From Ophiura sarsii (lineage: Eukaryota; Echinodermata; Ophiuroidea; Amphilepidida; Ophiuridae), in NCBI GenBank assembly GCA_035610835.1, contig CM069457.1, positions 38,218,553 to 38,282,552 of the forward strand: a DNA stretch of 64,000 nucleotides, in the 5' to 3' direction. The translations under genes and the position numbers were made by a program. Positions within the stretch are counted from its first letter, which is position 1. Each line of letters opens with the position of its first letter. Shown piece by piece: positions 11,673 through 26,600 of the stretch. The notes under the pieces are model-generated. The model saw nothing but the letters and a program-made list of their open reading frames with translations, was not told the origin of the DNA and made no database searches.

Positions 11673-14600
11673 CTGACAAAGACAACGTAATTGGAATTAT
11701 AGTATATTTACCCTCCTCTGGACAGTGACTTTCTACTTTCTACGCGTACGGTGTATATACTCCAGCGCCTTGGGGGTGTGCACGCGTTTATTACGCAGTG
11801 ACGTTACCGTTTCGAGGTAGAAAAATAGACTCAAAGGTCCTGTCACACTGTTGCGAATAGAGCTAATGTGTGCCTGTCGTATTTTTGAAATTGGGTGTAC
11901 GTTCGTGTACATGGTGTAAGCTGTCATTCGCTCATGTTCGTCAGCTGTTCGGCCATATACGTCCAGCCCATCTGTTCGTTTTGATCACAGGTAAATCAAT
12001 CTGTTAGCTTAACACCTGTCACATAGTAGCGAATAGAGCTTACTTATGCCAGGCGTACTGATTTTTTTCTTGGCAAAGTCCAGACTAAGCGCTCAATATT
12101 TATGTGTCAGCGTAGACACGTTACGTTAAGAATACGTTGTATTCGTTAGAACTCATGGGTTGGACGTATATACGGTCGAACAGCTGACAAAGAAGCAACC
12201 TCTACCCAACGAAGCTCAAACAGCATTACTATATTTTTAGCCGAAATGCACGTACCCAAAGAGCTACCGTATTAATTTTCGACGGTCACCGCAACAACCA
12301 TGTACAACGAATACATAGCGCATTGATCACTACGTTGACACCCGCTCAACATTTTGAACATGATATTGTAGTTTGATTACCTGGCCGGCTATGGTTTGAT
12401 AATAGATGGACAGGTCGATAGTATCGTCTTCCTCATGTAGGCTTTGTATGATTTTTCATCTCATTCCATATGAATCTTAATGTAAAATTAATGCATTTTC
12501 TTAAACTATATCTGCAACACGGAAACAGATATCGTACCCCATTTATAAAATAAACCAACCCGGTTTTGCGTAGTGCGCTTTGAACTAACAAACAGGCACA
12601 CACGGCGCTTTAAAGAAATCGCACGTGATGATGTTATTGCTATTCACCACGGCAGCAAAACAAATCGCAGTTCCATTCAATAATGTACATATTTAAAAGC
12701 CACTCCCACTGTAATGGAAATCACAAATCTTGTTCACTGACCTGTTGGTAGTATCTCCATCAGTAAAGTGACATAGCTGAAAAGATTAACATGCGCGTTG
12801 TAGCTGCCAAATTCCACAAACACAGCGCGTGTGTAGCGGTCAATCCAGGTCTCATTACGCAATGTACGAACCGTCGCGTGATTATCGTCGACGTCGCCGC
12901 GCAATCTTACGACGTATCCTCCGCCGCGATATATAGCGTGTCGCCCGACAACGGGGTACCCGTTGAGATCGGCGGCTGACTGATACATATACGCGGATGG
13001 AATGTCGGTGTCGTCTGTGTCATTTGTTTTCGCCGTCCACTTGGCACCGTACGAGTACTGGTCCTCGTGCTCCCATGAGTAACCGACGTTGCACTCCGAC
13101 GACGAGATATTTTGAATCTTCCACGGTGGTTTGCACGCACCTGTCGGGTGTAAATATTAGTCATACGGCATAACAAAACTGTTTAGAGGAGTTACGTAGT
13201 CAAAGGAGTCTAGCATAGGATTCAGAAATAATGTGTTACGGAAGAAATAACAAGTAAAAAGTCAAGTTTTTAAACCGAAAGTGAAATTACCCTATCATTA
13301 GAAATCTAAAATGTTTCATTGTCTGTCTAAACTCCATTTAGTCTAAACAAGTCACTCCTGTAATATCTTCTAAAATAATAACTACATTTATTCAATAAAG
13401 CGTAGATAATGTTCTTGGTAAGCGTCTAAGCTCGAGGCGGAAGATTGACAACGTGGACACTGTCTGCTTTATAATTATATTTGATTGCTTATTTGTACAG
13501 TTATAGGCTAAGTTTAATTCACCAATGGAAGACATGGTAAGAAAACACTTTAAATTCAGAGATGAAGCGCAATTTGTAAAAGCGTCGTGTTAGTTATAAG
13601 ATGGTTGCCGGTTCGAATCCAGCCAGAAGCACCTGGTTTTTTTCACCGTATATGTGCAATGGCTTTCTCTGGGGAAAGATAATAATGTAATCATCACCGT
13701 TTACCCAGAGAAGTCAACGTGTCTCAGAGATGTAACTTGTAAGCTCTTTTGATTGGTTAGGATGGGATGTTTCATGATACACTTGTACATTGTTATCAAC
13801 CAATCAAAGATAGTGTAAGAAAGGTGGTAGACCAAATTGGGTCAGGTGCTATTAACTTTAAACAAAGACCCTCCTAAGGGAGGCGTCCAAGCACATCCTA
13901 GCCTGAAGGCTTGGAGGAAAAGATTTAAAAAAATTGTACAGGACGAGGTAGACATTTTGAGGGGTTCGAGAATCAGTTTTCTCTTTGGGAAGATACATGT
14001 ACATAGCAAAATAGCAATCATTTCTAGATATTACCGCGAAATCCCCAATTGACCACGTAAATGGCAACTCAAGGTTTCGAATATCAAACTAACAGTTAAT
14101 TACGAACATCACACATCAATTAACCCTGAAGTTGAGGATTCTCAATTCAATTCACTGTGTTCAGCAAAATGATGACACGATAGCGAACCTGACAAGCAGG
14201 CTTGTAAAATGGGGACTCCAAGGACGATAACATATTGATGATATAATCTGATATACAGGGTGGGTCAAAAAACGAAATGTACTCAAAGTAAAATAATTAT
14301 CAAAAATATTTATTTAGATGCATTTATTCACTATCATCAGCAAAGAGAATCATGACATTTCATGGAACTGTTCACCAGATATAACTAGTTTGGTAAAGTT
14401 ACTGCATTTTGAAACCGAACACAATAATGAATATTTTACTCAATAATGCTTGAGATTAACGAACTAGTGGATTCATGTATGGTACACAATTGCTAACTAA
14501 TAAAGACAAATCAAACATTCTCATTTATTTAGTGGCATTTCATAGATCTTTTAAGAACAAAAACCCGCAAATCTTGTTCGGTTTATAAAATGTGGACTTT

Positions 14601-17600
14601 TACGCAATTGAGCATAACATATTTACCACAACCAATTTCAACCAAGTAAAATTCTTTAGAAAGCTAATAAGATAATCCGTCTGCCTCATAAAAAATCTGT
14701 GAAATTTGTGCACAGATTTTAAGATATAAAATCCCAAAGTTCACCCTGTAGTTAGGACCTAATCATGTAATAGCAAATGTAAAATGAGTTCAAAATGAGT
14801 TCAAAATGCAAAATAAGTTCTCCTTAAACTATTGCGGTTTCTTCTTTGAGGTATACGTTCCACTTTTCCATTAAGCCTGCAATATATGTTTGGACGTCTG
14901 GCCTTACCTGGTTTTACTCTGAGTTGACGTATAACTGCATGCCCAAGAATGTAAGACATTTGATCACCGGTGTATTTGTCAAGCATCGGGTCAGTATCGC
15001 CATTGTATAAACTTCCTCCGTGTAACCTTGGTATCAATATGTTGTCAAGCCATGTCCAGTATTTTTCAACACTTGTTGCCTATTGAAAATAAGAAAAAAG
15101 AACACTGAGAACTAATTTATTGATTGATGTTAACAAGAATCTAAGAGCTCGTGCGATGGTGGCCCTATGAAGCCATGGTTTTGTGCATATGTCTATGGGA
15201 ACCGAGACGATATTCGGGGACCAGATTTACGACGTTTTGCAAAAATGCAATGCATTGTGGTGCTGTCTTTGATTTTTTTGTTTTTGACGGGAGTCCGTTT
15301 CCCGCTGGGTTAGAATAAGTTGGATATGTCAATAGAGGGCGGTCTTGGGCACGGGACTACGTTTCCATGAAAACGGCCTCCCGTCAGAGAAATTTTCAAG
15401 ATTGCCGATTTGCAACCATAAGATAAGTTTCTTATCTTCTCTGATTTTTTTTAAAAGATAGTGCTCATAAATACACAATTTCAAGGTTTTTCTCTCGAAT
15501 TTTGTGTCCAAACCGTGTGAAATTTTAATTTAACCATTGTATCACATTAATAAGGTTTTTTTTATGAATACAGTTTTTAAAGCATATTAGTAGTCACAGC
15601 ATTCTATCGTGTAAGGTACATCATTTTTCTCATTTCATATAATTATGAACTACCAGAGTGGTACAAGGAATCTTCAGCCTGAAACAGATACTGATACCTG
15701 AAACCGAAACCGAAACCGATACTAATACTGATACTGAAACCGATGCCGATACTAATACTGATAATGATACTGACACTTATACTGATATCAACTTTTATTG
15801 AGAGATTGTGAGAAACTTACATTGATAAACGATTCACGTGTGCCTTTCTGTTTCATATCACTATGGACCAACAGATTGGTATAAGTAGACTTCAGCCTAT
15901 AAGCTTGCGTGGTGTTGTTACTGTAAGCTAATAAGATCACGGTGAACAGGAACAGTATATACAGAAGTATCTCTCGTATGACGTTACGCATCTGTAACTC
16001 ATTGTGTCTCTGTTGTCGTATGTTCTCTAATGAGACAGGGTCCTGAGGAGTGTAAGTCGAAAATCTTTCCCCGTGTTTTGTATCTATTAAAAAGATAATA
16101 GCGGATGTCCCGCAGTACAGAATAAAAGTTGAGGTAAAATAGGTATGTTCAGTGATTTTTGAATCAAGACATTCGTCATTAAATATCTTTCAAAACAATA
16201 TAAAACACAAAAGAAATGTCCAATGATTCAGTGATTTTTGAATCAAGACTTTCGTCATTAAATATCTTTCAAAACAATATAAAACACAAAAGAAATGTCC
16301 AATGGTTTTATTATTTTCATTTCCAAAAAGTCGTAAAATGGGGCAAAAACACCTTTTTAATTTGACTAAATTGGATATCAAATGGTCTCCCTACTGAAAA
16401 CGGTCTAAACTTATCTTTAAGCCTGTGAGTATTGGCCAATAATAAAAGACCAGCTAGTATTTTATAAACAAAGTAATTTATTTGCCAAACGACTCAACAC
16501 TGGATTTTTCTCACGGGTTATGAGTTATCGTATAGGACAGCGTTACAAATAGTGGGTAGTCTCAGTTATGTAGAAAAGGTGAGGGCGCTTTTCAATGCCA
16601 AATTACTGTGCGTGTGAAAAACTGCTTGAATCCACAACTATAGCCTGCTTTGGAAAACTATCATTAAAATTGGCAGAAAGTCCTACGAGAATCGAACCCT
16701 CGGTTTCTGGCAGTAACCGAGGGTTCGTTTCTCGCAGGATCTTCGTCATAGACTAAAAAGCAAATAGGTCTATTCGGCCGCACTGCAAAACTAGTACGTA
16801 ATACTCGTACGTATAAGTGACTTGAACTTAAGACTAATGCTGAAAACATACTAAGGTCAAGTTTTGCGTCATATTCAAAAACCCGATAAATCGATCAAAG
16901 AGATCGCTTGACTGGAAATGACCAGTCGCTACCAGTTGAATTCATTTCAACTCGAAAGATCGGTCGCCCATGACGTAATGAACACCGTACTTTTTCAACC
17001 AATGGGGGAGGTTATTTGCCTCGAAATTAGCGTAACCAATCAGCAGCCATTATCCAAGTTGTCGTCTGCGTGACCCTGAAATACCTGCGACTCCCGGTGA
17101 TTTAGTATATAGCTCGATGCGACCTTTAATGGCGACTAAAGGTCGCACCGAGATACTTTGGAGCTAGCGAGTAGTGCCGCGACCTTATGCGACCAGCGAC
17201 CGGCTAGTGTGATTCGAGCATTAGGCCCTATACAATAGTTGCCAAAGTAATATTTTCTGTCACCAATACGTGCAGGCACCTACCTATGAAAATTGGAACT
17301 AAAACAATACAAAAAAATTGCATAATAATATAGAAATATTTGCTTTGGTCTCAGTACCATATTTAAAGTTACGTGTACGCGTGGTGATGCAAACTGTTGC
17401 TTTGGCGTGTTACGAACGAGCTAATTATACACGAGTTTTGCAGTATTTTCACAACCATTTGTTCATGAATGTCAAATGTATTGAATCTCATCACAATTTT
17501 TGGAATCCACGTGAGACATTTTGGAACTGTCGTCTGCAGACGCTTACTGCGTAGAAAGTGTTAAGAGTAAAAAGGTAAGATAAATTATAAACGCTCATAA

Positions 17601-20600
17601 TTCATTAAAGTAAACACATGCGGAGAAAAACGTACAATCCAGATGAACAAAAATGTTTCCCATAGTATGCAACACAAACCGTTATGATCATGAAGCCACT
17701 CTTCGTCGTCCTTAAGTTTCAGATCGTCTTTCTCTGCAACATCATCATCATCATCTTCGGTTGTGTTAGGTGATTTTACAATGAGCGCAATAAATAAACC
17801 AACAGCGATAGCCTGTGTATATGAAATAGTTATTTGTTTGACAATAGTTTGTTAGTTGATTCAAAAATACGAAATTATATCGGTATCCATTCTACCAGGT
17901 GATACACTGTCATATTTAGTCCTAAAGAGAAATTTGGCAGGTAATAGAGGCTGCATGTAGAAGAACCCTATGCTAAAAAACGGACTTCGTTTTGGTTTTG
18001 GACACATAGCTCTGTTAATATTCAGTCAATCTTCGCGAGTAATATATCAAATTAAAGAGAGAAGAAAATTACGTGAGAGCATATACATGTAAACGTTATA
18101 ACTATCTCTTGTATATATTAGTAGCATACAAGTAGTAGGAATGATTAAACCCATAAATGACATGACCAATAAAGCATGAACATGCAGTAGTGGGGATTCG
18201 AAATCACGCCCACCCTTATTTTAAGTCTAATTACCTGCAATGGTTGCGTAAGTAAAACACCCGTGCAAAACGCAACCGTCACAGAGGTGAACCATTTCTT
18301 GGTGGTCTCGTTACCAAACTGAATACCATAAAACACCGTGATGACGGTCGCCGTAAGAATGGATACAATGCATAACAACCAGGCAATATAAACGCCCCAC
18401 CATGGTACGTAGCAGGAGGAACTCTTTTTCGAGTTTGATGTCGTGACTAACGGTTGCAGATCGGATGTTGTCACATCATCCTCCGCTTTGGTTACTATGA
18501 TACTACTTGGAGATGTCTGCAAAAAACCGATAAAGTGATTGTAACGTTTCACTCCTTAGTACGAATTTTCATCAGACCGGCCAACTTGCTCAACAGACAT
18601 AATGCGATGTTGTTGTGAAAGCTCTTAGTGTGGAGGAAATCGACACTTTTTAAATTCAAAAACTATCTTCTTTTATCCAGAATGAACACTTAGAGCTACC
18701 ACATCAAATGAATATGTTAACACGATATGTGTCAACCAACACCATTAATCAGCTGACGATTACCACGTCATTATGAACATGGGATGAAGTAGTAATAATT
18801 CAGTTTAATTTTTCTGAGATTTTTGAAATTATGAATATATATTTGATCGGTTTAGTTGAATCGATACAATAATTCCTACATATCGTAGTTGAGTGGCTAT
18901 ATAATTATAGCAAACGTGACCGAAACAGTACAAATAATTAATTTAATACAATGATTCATACCGCCCTCACTGTTTTGTTGTCATTAATAACATCTGATTG
19001 GTCAGCCAATAGTTTGTTGTCATCCATACTAATTTGGTCACCCAGTGTTTTGTTGCTGTTGTCATGGATACCAGTATTGGATTGGGCAGCTTCTTCAGCC
19101 GTCCTTTTGGCGCCGTCAACATTCGTTCGGTCATCATCAATTTGGTTGAGATTCACAAGTTGCTGATGATGTTGGCGGGCAATTTGAATACGGGTTGGTG
19201 GTTTGTATCGCGGTCTGGCCTTTCTGAACAATTGCACCACCACAAGACTGACCGGGAACACTATAAGGTTTGCCTGGACGCCGATACTTATCTGCAATGT
19301 TAAATAGTGATGACGTCATGAAAGGTTGTCAACAGGACTAAGTTCAAATTTGTCATTTTGTCGACATCGATGTTGTTAACTAAAGCGGTTTAAAATTAAA
19401 TACAAAGGTATCATATACACCCGTTTCACAGGCGGACGGGTCTTTCATATTGGGTAGGTTTGCAAAGGTTTTAAAAAGATTCTAAAATTCGAAGTTTGAC
19501 ATTTTCACGTTAGTGAAATTGATTTATGATGAGGAATTCACATTTCTGATGATCTAAGGAATCAATAACGGATTGATGAATATATATATATTTTTTTATG
19601 ATAATAATAAAGGGACGCGATATCGCAACACATTGATATAATCTTGCATAGGTTTCAAACTGTTTTCCAACTATTTTAATCCTGATTCGAAAATAGCAAT
19701 AATCGCGTATTATCGTTTTATTAATTCGATAAATACGCTTAAAGTACTGCTAAATATCATTTGATACCACTTAAAAGGGGACTGTTAACCCCAAAACAAT
19801 AAAAATTATCAAGCGCTGTAACTTTTGAACTATTAATGTGATGTATATGAAAGTATCTATTTTTGAAAAGGAAATAAATCGGAGAATCCATCTTTGGTAT
19901 CAAATTTCACTATAAAACAGTTTTTGATAACAAATGCCGAAATTGCACCAACATTATCTAAAGACACACACTTCTCTAAGAATGTTTTTGTTGTTGTTTA
20001 AACATAACCCAGAGAAGTGTCTTCAGATAATTCTGATTCAATTTCGGCATGTTTTGGGGTCAAAGTCTTTAATATCAGCAGTTTTAGTGACATTTGATAG
20101 CAAAAATGGATTCTCCGACTCAGTTCCTTTCCAAAAATGTATACCTTTTAAAGTTACAGCGCTTGATTCATTGTACGTTTTTTGCGTGTTAAGGAATCTA
20201 ACAATAGCAACAATAAAATTCACCTGAGCTGGTGAAATACTGAAGGGCCCTATATTAAGTTTGGTTGTTGCCTCCACTGGGGGTTGTATCGTGTACCACA
20301 TTATGTTGACCATCATCTCCAACCACAGGATCATCATACAGCACGCCACTCTCTGCACCCGCGTAAATCTCGAGGATGGTGGACGGTTGAACACCGAGAA
20401 CCAAAGATGGCCGTCGTTCAGCTTTGACACCGTGTGGCTGGTGAACACGTGCGAGAAACCTTGCATTTGCGCCTTTCCCGCCACTGGAAGTAATCTGTCA
20501 ACCTGAAAAAGAGTTTTTTAGTTCTTTTTGTTAACATGCTTTTGGGATATATTTATGCTGTGATATGTCTAAATCATCTTATCAAAGAATTGGGCCGCAC

Positions 20601-23600
20601 GACCTTATCTACAATGGCTGGCATGTGTAGGGTTGCATTTTTATAAGGGTGCACCATTATTGCACCGGAAGTGTATAGTACATGTAATGGCAGCTATTAC
20701 AGATAGTGACTTTTCAGATCATATCTCCAATAGCTGCTCCGAATAAGATTCTTTGTTCCTGTTTTGAAACTTTTTATCTGTATTCATCTAAGTGTTTGCA
20801 ATCAGAAAAAAATGTTTCACGGAATTAGAAATTTGATGGAAATTATGGATGGGTATGAATGAGACCATAGACTAAAATTGGTAACACACACAACGTTAAG
20901 AAATTCGCCTGAAAATCAAATTATAATTACCTGTCCGTCACCATCCACAACTGAAAACCATTGGTTAGCCATGAAATAGAAACGCTCCCGAGTCTGAATA
21001 TCCCGGATGGCCACATAATTCAGGAACCAACTCTGCTGATTCCCTTCGCCACTATTGTCGTGCCAAATTCGCATGTAGTTCAATGCGCCCAAAGGTCTGT
21101 AAAAGAGGCCAGGAACATTTTCGTACGAGTAATTCGTTCGAGCAATTCCAAATTTGATTATAAGGTATGTTGCCTGATTTCAGACATTTTGTATATTATG
21201 CGAGATTTGTATTTATGCATGTTTGTATTTATGTGAATGCATTTATCATGATGATTCCAAATATGGTGATGAAATTCAATAAGTGTTACATTTTTGAAAC
21301 ATTTTGTGAAATTTTGGAACTGTCGTCTGCAAAGTGTTAAGAGGAGATATATATTCCTCTCACCACATGCCTACCAATGTGTCATTTGAAAGTCGCGGTT
21401 ACGCATGTATATTAAATGATCGTGCTGTTATATTACATTACTTTGCTCTTTATGTATATCAATAAGCGCCAAAATATAACACTTGACAATCCCCATCACC
21501 TTAACATGGCGCCATTTATTCATATTTCCAATCACATTGCTTTATAATAATGTGGACACTTAAAGGGGCACTGAGATACGTATAGGAGTGCGCCTTCAAT
21601 TTCCTGGAAATCAGGGTTTTTTGCACCTACCTAATCATGGTAATATTTCGAAAACATACTAAATTCCATATGAAACCGTTTCCCTGAATTGGCTGTCTAT
21701 CGTGTAACATTTCACGATTTTTTTTTGATGTAGATCACATCGAAATTATTAGCACCACTTCCCACATAAATTGCTTTAAGTAAAGTCCTATCTAGAGCTA
21801 TCATTCAACCATTTTCTCATAAATTAGTACACTTCAGGGTTTCTACGTACCTTATATATTGAAACAATTCATTTTTTCAAGTTTCATTTTTCTCGGTAAC
21901 ATGTCAGTGCCCCTTTAAATTGTTTGCCCCCTTACCTTGCCACACCCATAAGGAACCTATCTGTGCCACCACGCTGCAATATCTTTCGTTTATCATCCTT
22001 CAACTTCCTCACTGGGGTTTGGTCCTTTTCACCTGATATTATCAAGCTCACCTTAAACAATAAAGCATAATAATCCGATCATCCAAGTCCATATTTAGTT
22101 TAGTTTTAGTTGTTATTTCAAAGTATTACAAACATCCTTACCGGTTCTCTGGTTATTGAGTAACTTACAGATGTTTGTAAATCTACTTTTGTTACTTTTG
22201 TTACCGATGGTAAGAAACAATTATTTGTCAACACCATTAGTAGTATGTAGCATTGTTGAAGGACCTATAATATCACCCAAACACGCGAGTTTCACCAATC
22301 TTTGAAACAAGTTGGAGATTGATAATACAAAATAACTCCCAAATACCTCGGGTTTAGTGGTAGGTTAAACACGTTTTAGTTAAGATTAGCACAATTGGTG
22401 GGAGTACGTCCCTCAGTCAATTGACAATTTATGTGAGCGTTTTATAGCGGCAGAACCCCACTCCCCCGTTAAACTTATTCGGTTCGTTCGGTTCGAGATT
22501 GGAACAGCATTAAATTACTAAATTTATGGGTATTGGACCCAAATCCAACATCCTTACCGTTGATTTTGTTCCTGAATTTTGGCGATGACCAGTCATGACT
22601 ACAATTTCGTAATAATACTTGTCAGTCGGTAGATTGTCCGGTAACGGAGCCACACCAAGCTATTGTAAAAATACAGTTATGATACGTGATGCTGGTATCT
22701 TATCACTTTCCACGCGGTAGCGTCTCTGCAGACGACATTCCAAAATTTCATAAAATGTTTATTTTTTAAAAAAATGGTTAAGTCTCATAACCATATTTGG
22801 AATCATGATGCGAAATGCATTAAAATAAGTACAAACATGCCAAGTATTGATTCAGTAATCCTTTGGATAGACCTTGAAAGTTGGGAAAGGTTTTTGAACA
22901 ATCTGTTTTGTATAATATGGTAAACCAATAGTCGCATGGAAAGTGATATGAAAAATAAAGCATGATTCTCTAGGACGTATGAAAATGATATGACATGGCT
23001 AATCTACAATATAACACAAATTTACAAACCTAAATAGCGTCAACGGTACGCTTGGTTTCGTGCTTTTGGGACTGATAATCCGCTTGTAACTTTAACAGGG
23101 TCTTAAGTAGGCCTATAACTAGTGGTATGCCGCGCTCTATTCTGGGTGCATCGACCGCCACGCATTAACGAAAGACTTGGGAGCAAACGATCAGAAAACT
23201 GTCTATGTGGCTGTTAGTTTTACCATACTTAGTATAAAAAAACAGATTTGTCAGAAATATATCCTAATTTTATCTCAAACATTACTAAACCAATACTACG
23301 CATGTTTGTACTTATTTGAATGCATTTCTTATAGTGATTCCAAATATGATGATGAATTCAATAATTTTTCATAATTTTTCATAATTTTGGAAATGTCGAC
23401 TTCAGACGCCTGTCGCGTAGAAAGCATTATCAATTCTAATAATATGCAAATATTAAAATACAATTGGTTTTGACTGGTAACTTCGTTTTAATTCGATCAA
23501 AAATGATGGAACTACAGAATGACTTACGATTGCCGATTTATAAATAATCATAGTTCCTTGGGAGCTTTAGTTTATCTACAAAGGCGATCATAACGTGGAC

Positions 23601-26600
23601 AGATCGTCTCTGTATCCACAGTAATGTTTTCTAACCATACAGAAAAAAATATTGTAACATCCTGGGAGCAACTTATCATAAAGAGATGTAGTGGAAGAGT
23701 ATGGAGTATCATTACTACAAAAGGTTTCATTATAGGCTATTGTACTCATTTTGCACCGCATACAACATGTTGTCATCGGGCATGGAAGCCTCGCCTTACG
23801 ACTTTGATTGTTTCGAGTGGTTTTTTTTCTTATTTATTTATCTTCCACCTGATTTTTCTTCATCGGGACGGCATGCTTACCAACGCAAGCACTTTGATAT
23901 CCGCTCTTCGCGCCCAAATAAAGAGCAATATAAAGCCAACGTAGATTGCAATGGTACTGGCATACATGGTCAAGTTCTCCGTGAAACCCGCATGTGCGAA
24001 GATGTAATCGAAATCCAGCGGCGTAGGTGGCACAATCCACGTGCTTGCGAAGGATGTCAAGTGATCGCATAAGCAGTAGGTGAACCGGAAGTCGGTCTTT
24101 GCGTCAACCTGTAAGAAGACGAGGGACAGAAATAATTGATACAATTCTCCCAATTGCCCAATATTGACAATGCGATGCGATGCTCCGCCAGCGGTTGCTC
24201 TTGCCAGTTCAATGTTTGACTGCTAGGGTCGAATCAGCATAAAAAGCACTATTGGATTGTAACGCAAATGTGATAATAATAATGTTGAACACAGCTCAAC
24301 GAAGGATTCCGTATGATAAATGGATTTTTTTAAACACTTTTAATGTACATTGTTGACCTAAATGTCCCCAAAATCTGCCAAAATCGGGATTTTTTTATAA
24401 ATGTGTGAACAAAAATGTTCGATATATTTTCGGCCAAAAAACCGGTCGGTCGGGACCGTAAAACTGGTTTTCCCTCGCCTTAGTGCGCGTTTTCATGTAT
24501 AACAAATATATTGACATGTGTTCATGTATTGTATTTTTTATTATGCGGGCTTTGGATGTCGACTTTTCCGAAGATGCACAGCATATTCCGGCCTCACCGA
24601 AACAACCGTTGGCGGCGCATCTTAAACTGTATGCAGGTTGGCGAAATCACCATGCTGTACTGACTGACTGGACATCTTGACATTACCCACCATACAAAGA
24701 ACTCATGTAAAGTCGGCCGGGACCGATATAAGAGGTATGAAGTTGCGACGGGCGCAGACACTCCGAAATCGAAGTAACTACATACATGGAAGTGTGACGC
24801 TAAATAGATATTACTCTGGCGTAATCGAAAAAAATTCTTGAGTAAAATCTGGAACACTTCGATGATAATTTCAGAGCTGCGCTTAGAAATGAAAACGCCA
24901 TAAGCTTTTTAGAACACCGTACCCCCCTTCTGTATACATACGCAATTTCGACACAACCTCCTGCAGGAAAAGTCTATGATAATGTTTATGAACAAGTTTA
25001 CTTTAGGTCCCAGATACTGGTATACCAGTATCGTTCAGTGCTGGATAATAAAAGTTGCCAGTATCCGTCGATACTGGTGCAATTTTACTGTCCCCGTATC
25101 GGTTGATACTGGAACACCAAATTGTGTTCCAGTATCGAGCGATAATGGAACATTATTATGTTCCAGTATCGCACGATACTGAAACATTTTATATATGCCA
25201 GTATCGGCCGATACTGGAACACTGACTTTGAACCAGTATCGGACGATACTAGTACAGTCCAGAATATGGGACCTAGAGTACAACTTTACCAATTTTCTTT
25301 TACCTGACATCTTTTGGAAGACCACTCTTGTGAATCCTCCAGCCAAAATGAGCAACCAGACATGAACAATCGCATGGAATAGTTGGTCGTGAACTCTCCT
25401 GTTAGCATTTCAATATCTCGATATTTATCGGCATTGCTATCAGCATCGATCTCGCCGAGGCCAATATAGTATTTGCCCACGTTATTGCCGATGAAGGCAT
25501 CGGACACGAAGATGTCGAATACATTGTTGTGAGATCCATTAATGCCTGTTAATTAAAGTCGAGACATTTAATGAAATATATTTAGTTGAAGCAAAAACCC
25601 TACAAATTGGCAGATGTTTAAACAAGACAATTATATTTTCTGGTTTAAGTATCGTCATCCACCATGCGTACGTGGTGCATTGGCCGTATGTCCGCTGCAT
25701 GTCACCGCAGCTCACTTTTTACTGCAATGTATCGAGACGTTTTGCAAATAAGTGTTAGTGAACTATCGATTCTTTACCATGTTTACTATGGGGCCGTGTG
25801 TTTTGAACTCGCCACCCTTACCGTTGCATGTCCAGATTTCTACATTTTACACCATCTGAGATTCGAATTAGCATATCGGAATAACTATTTGGTCTACCCC
25901 ATAAAAAGTATATATTTTCTGAACGGTAATCTCACAAGAAATCCAAATATGCTATTGGAATTTAGATAAGATCTGATGGTAACATGTTGTGATTAAGAAT
26001 GTTAAAAAATTATCGATTTTTTTCATATTTTGATTTAAGCTCAATAATAATTTTATACCTATCCCAATCATAATTTTACTGTGCATATTTAAGTTCCTCA
26101 TGCAATTACCCATCAGAACATAATAGTTGTTAATGGTAAACATGTTGAAATATACTATATCAAGAAGTAAATGAGCACAAACGTTTAAATTTCATATTTA
26201 TTAGAGTTTACAAGTAGATTTTTTTTGGTATGCACCCTATTCTGATTTAAACGGCATTTTTGAATTCCCCTATTTGAGAGCTTTCCAAAAATGTATAATT
26301 TTGCTATCATCGGTTAAATATTTCTTTTGTTATAGTCATGTATGTAAAACCGATGAATTAGGGCAAGTTCACTGTGTAGCGAATAGGGAAAAAGCCAAGG
26401 ACAACGCAATCGATTCATGATGACAATTGTTGCACAATAGTTGTCACATTTGTTGAAACAGAATCTTACAGAATATAAAATAATCTACAAAATGAGAGCA
26501 AAATCATGTTTGTGCCATACAGGGTTGAGGATCTATAGTAAATTGAACGTAGAATTGGGAACATTTTCTATATTCCCCTTAGAGATTGCACACAGCGCCG

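Noticed and set aside
23588..23776. Possible extra cysteine-rich exon (MTTCCMRCKMSTIAYNETFC)
   Set aside because: No acceptor/donor pair keeps phase between the exons 23881-24108 and 22558-22659, and polycystin relatives have no cysteine-rich insert between helix 1 and PLAT.
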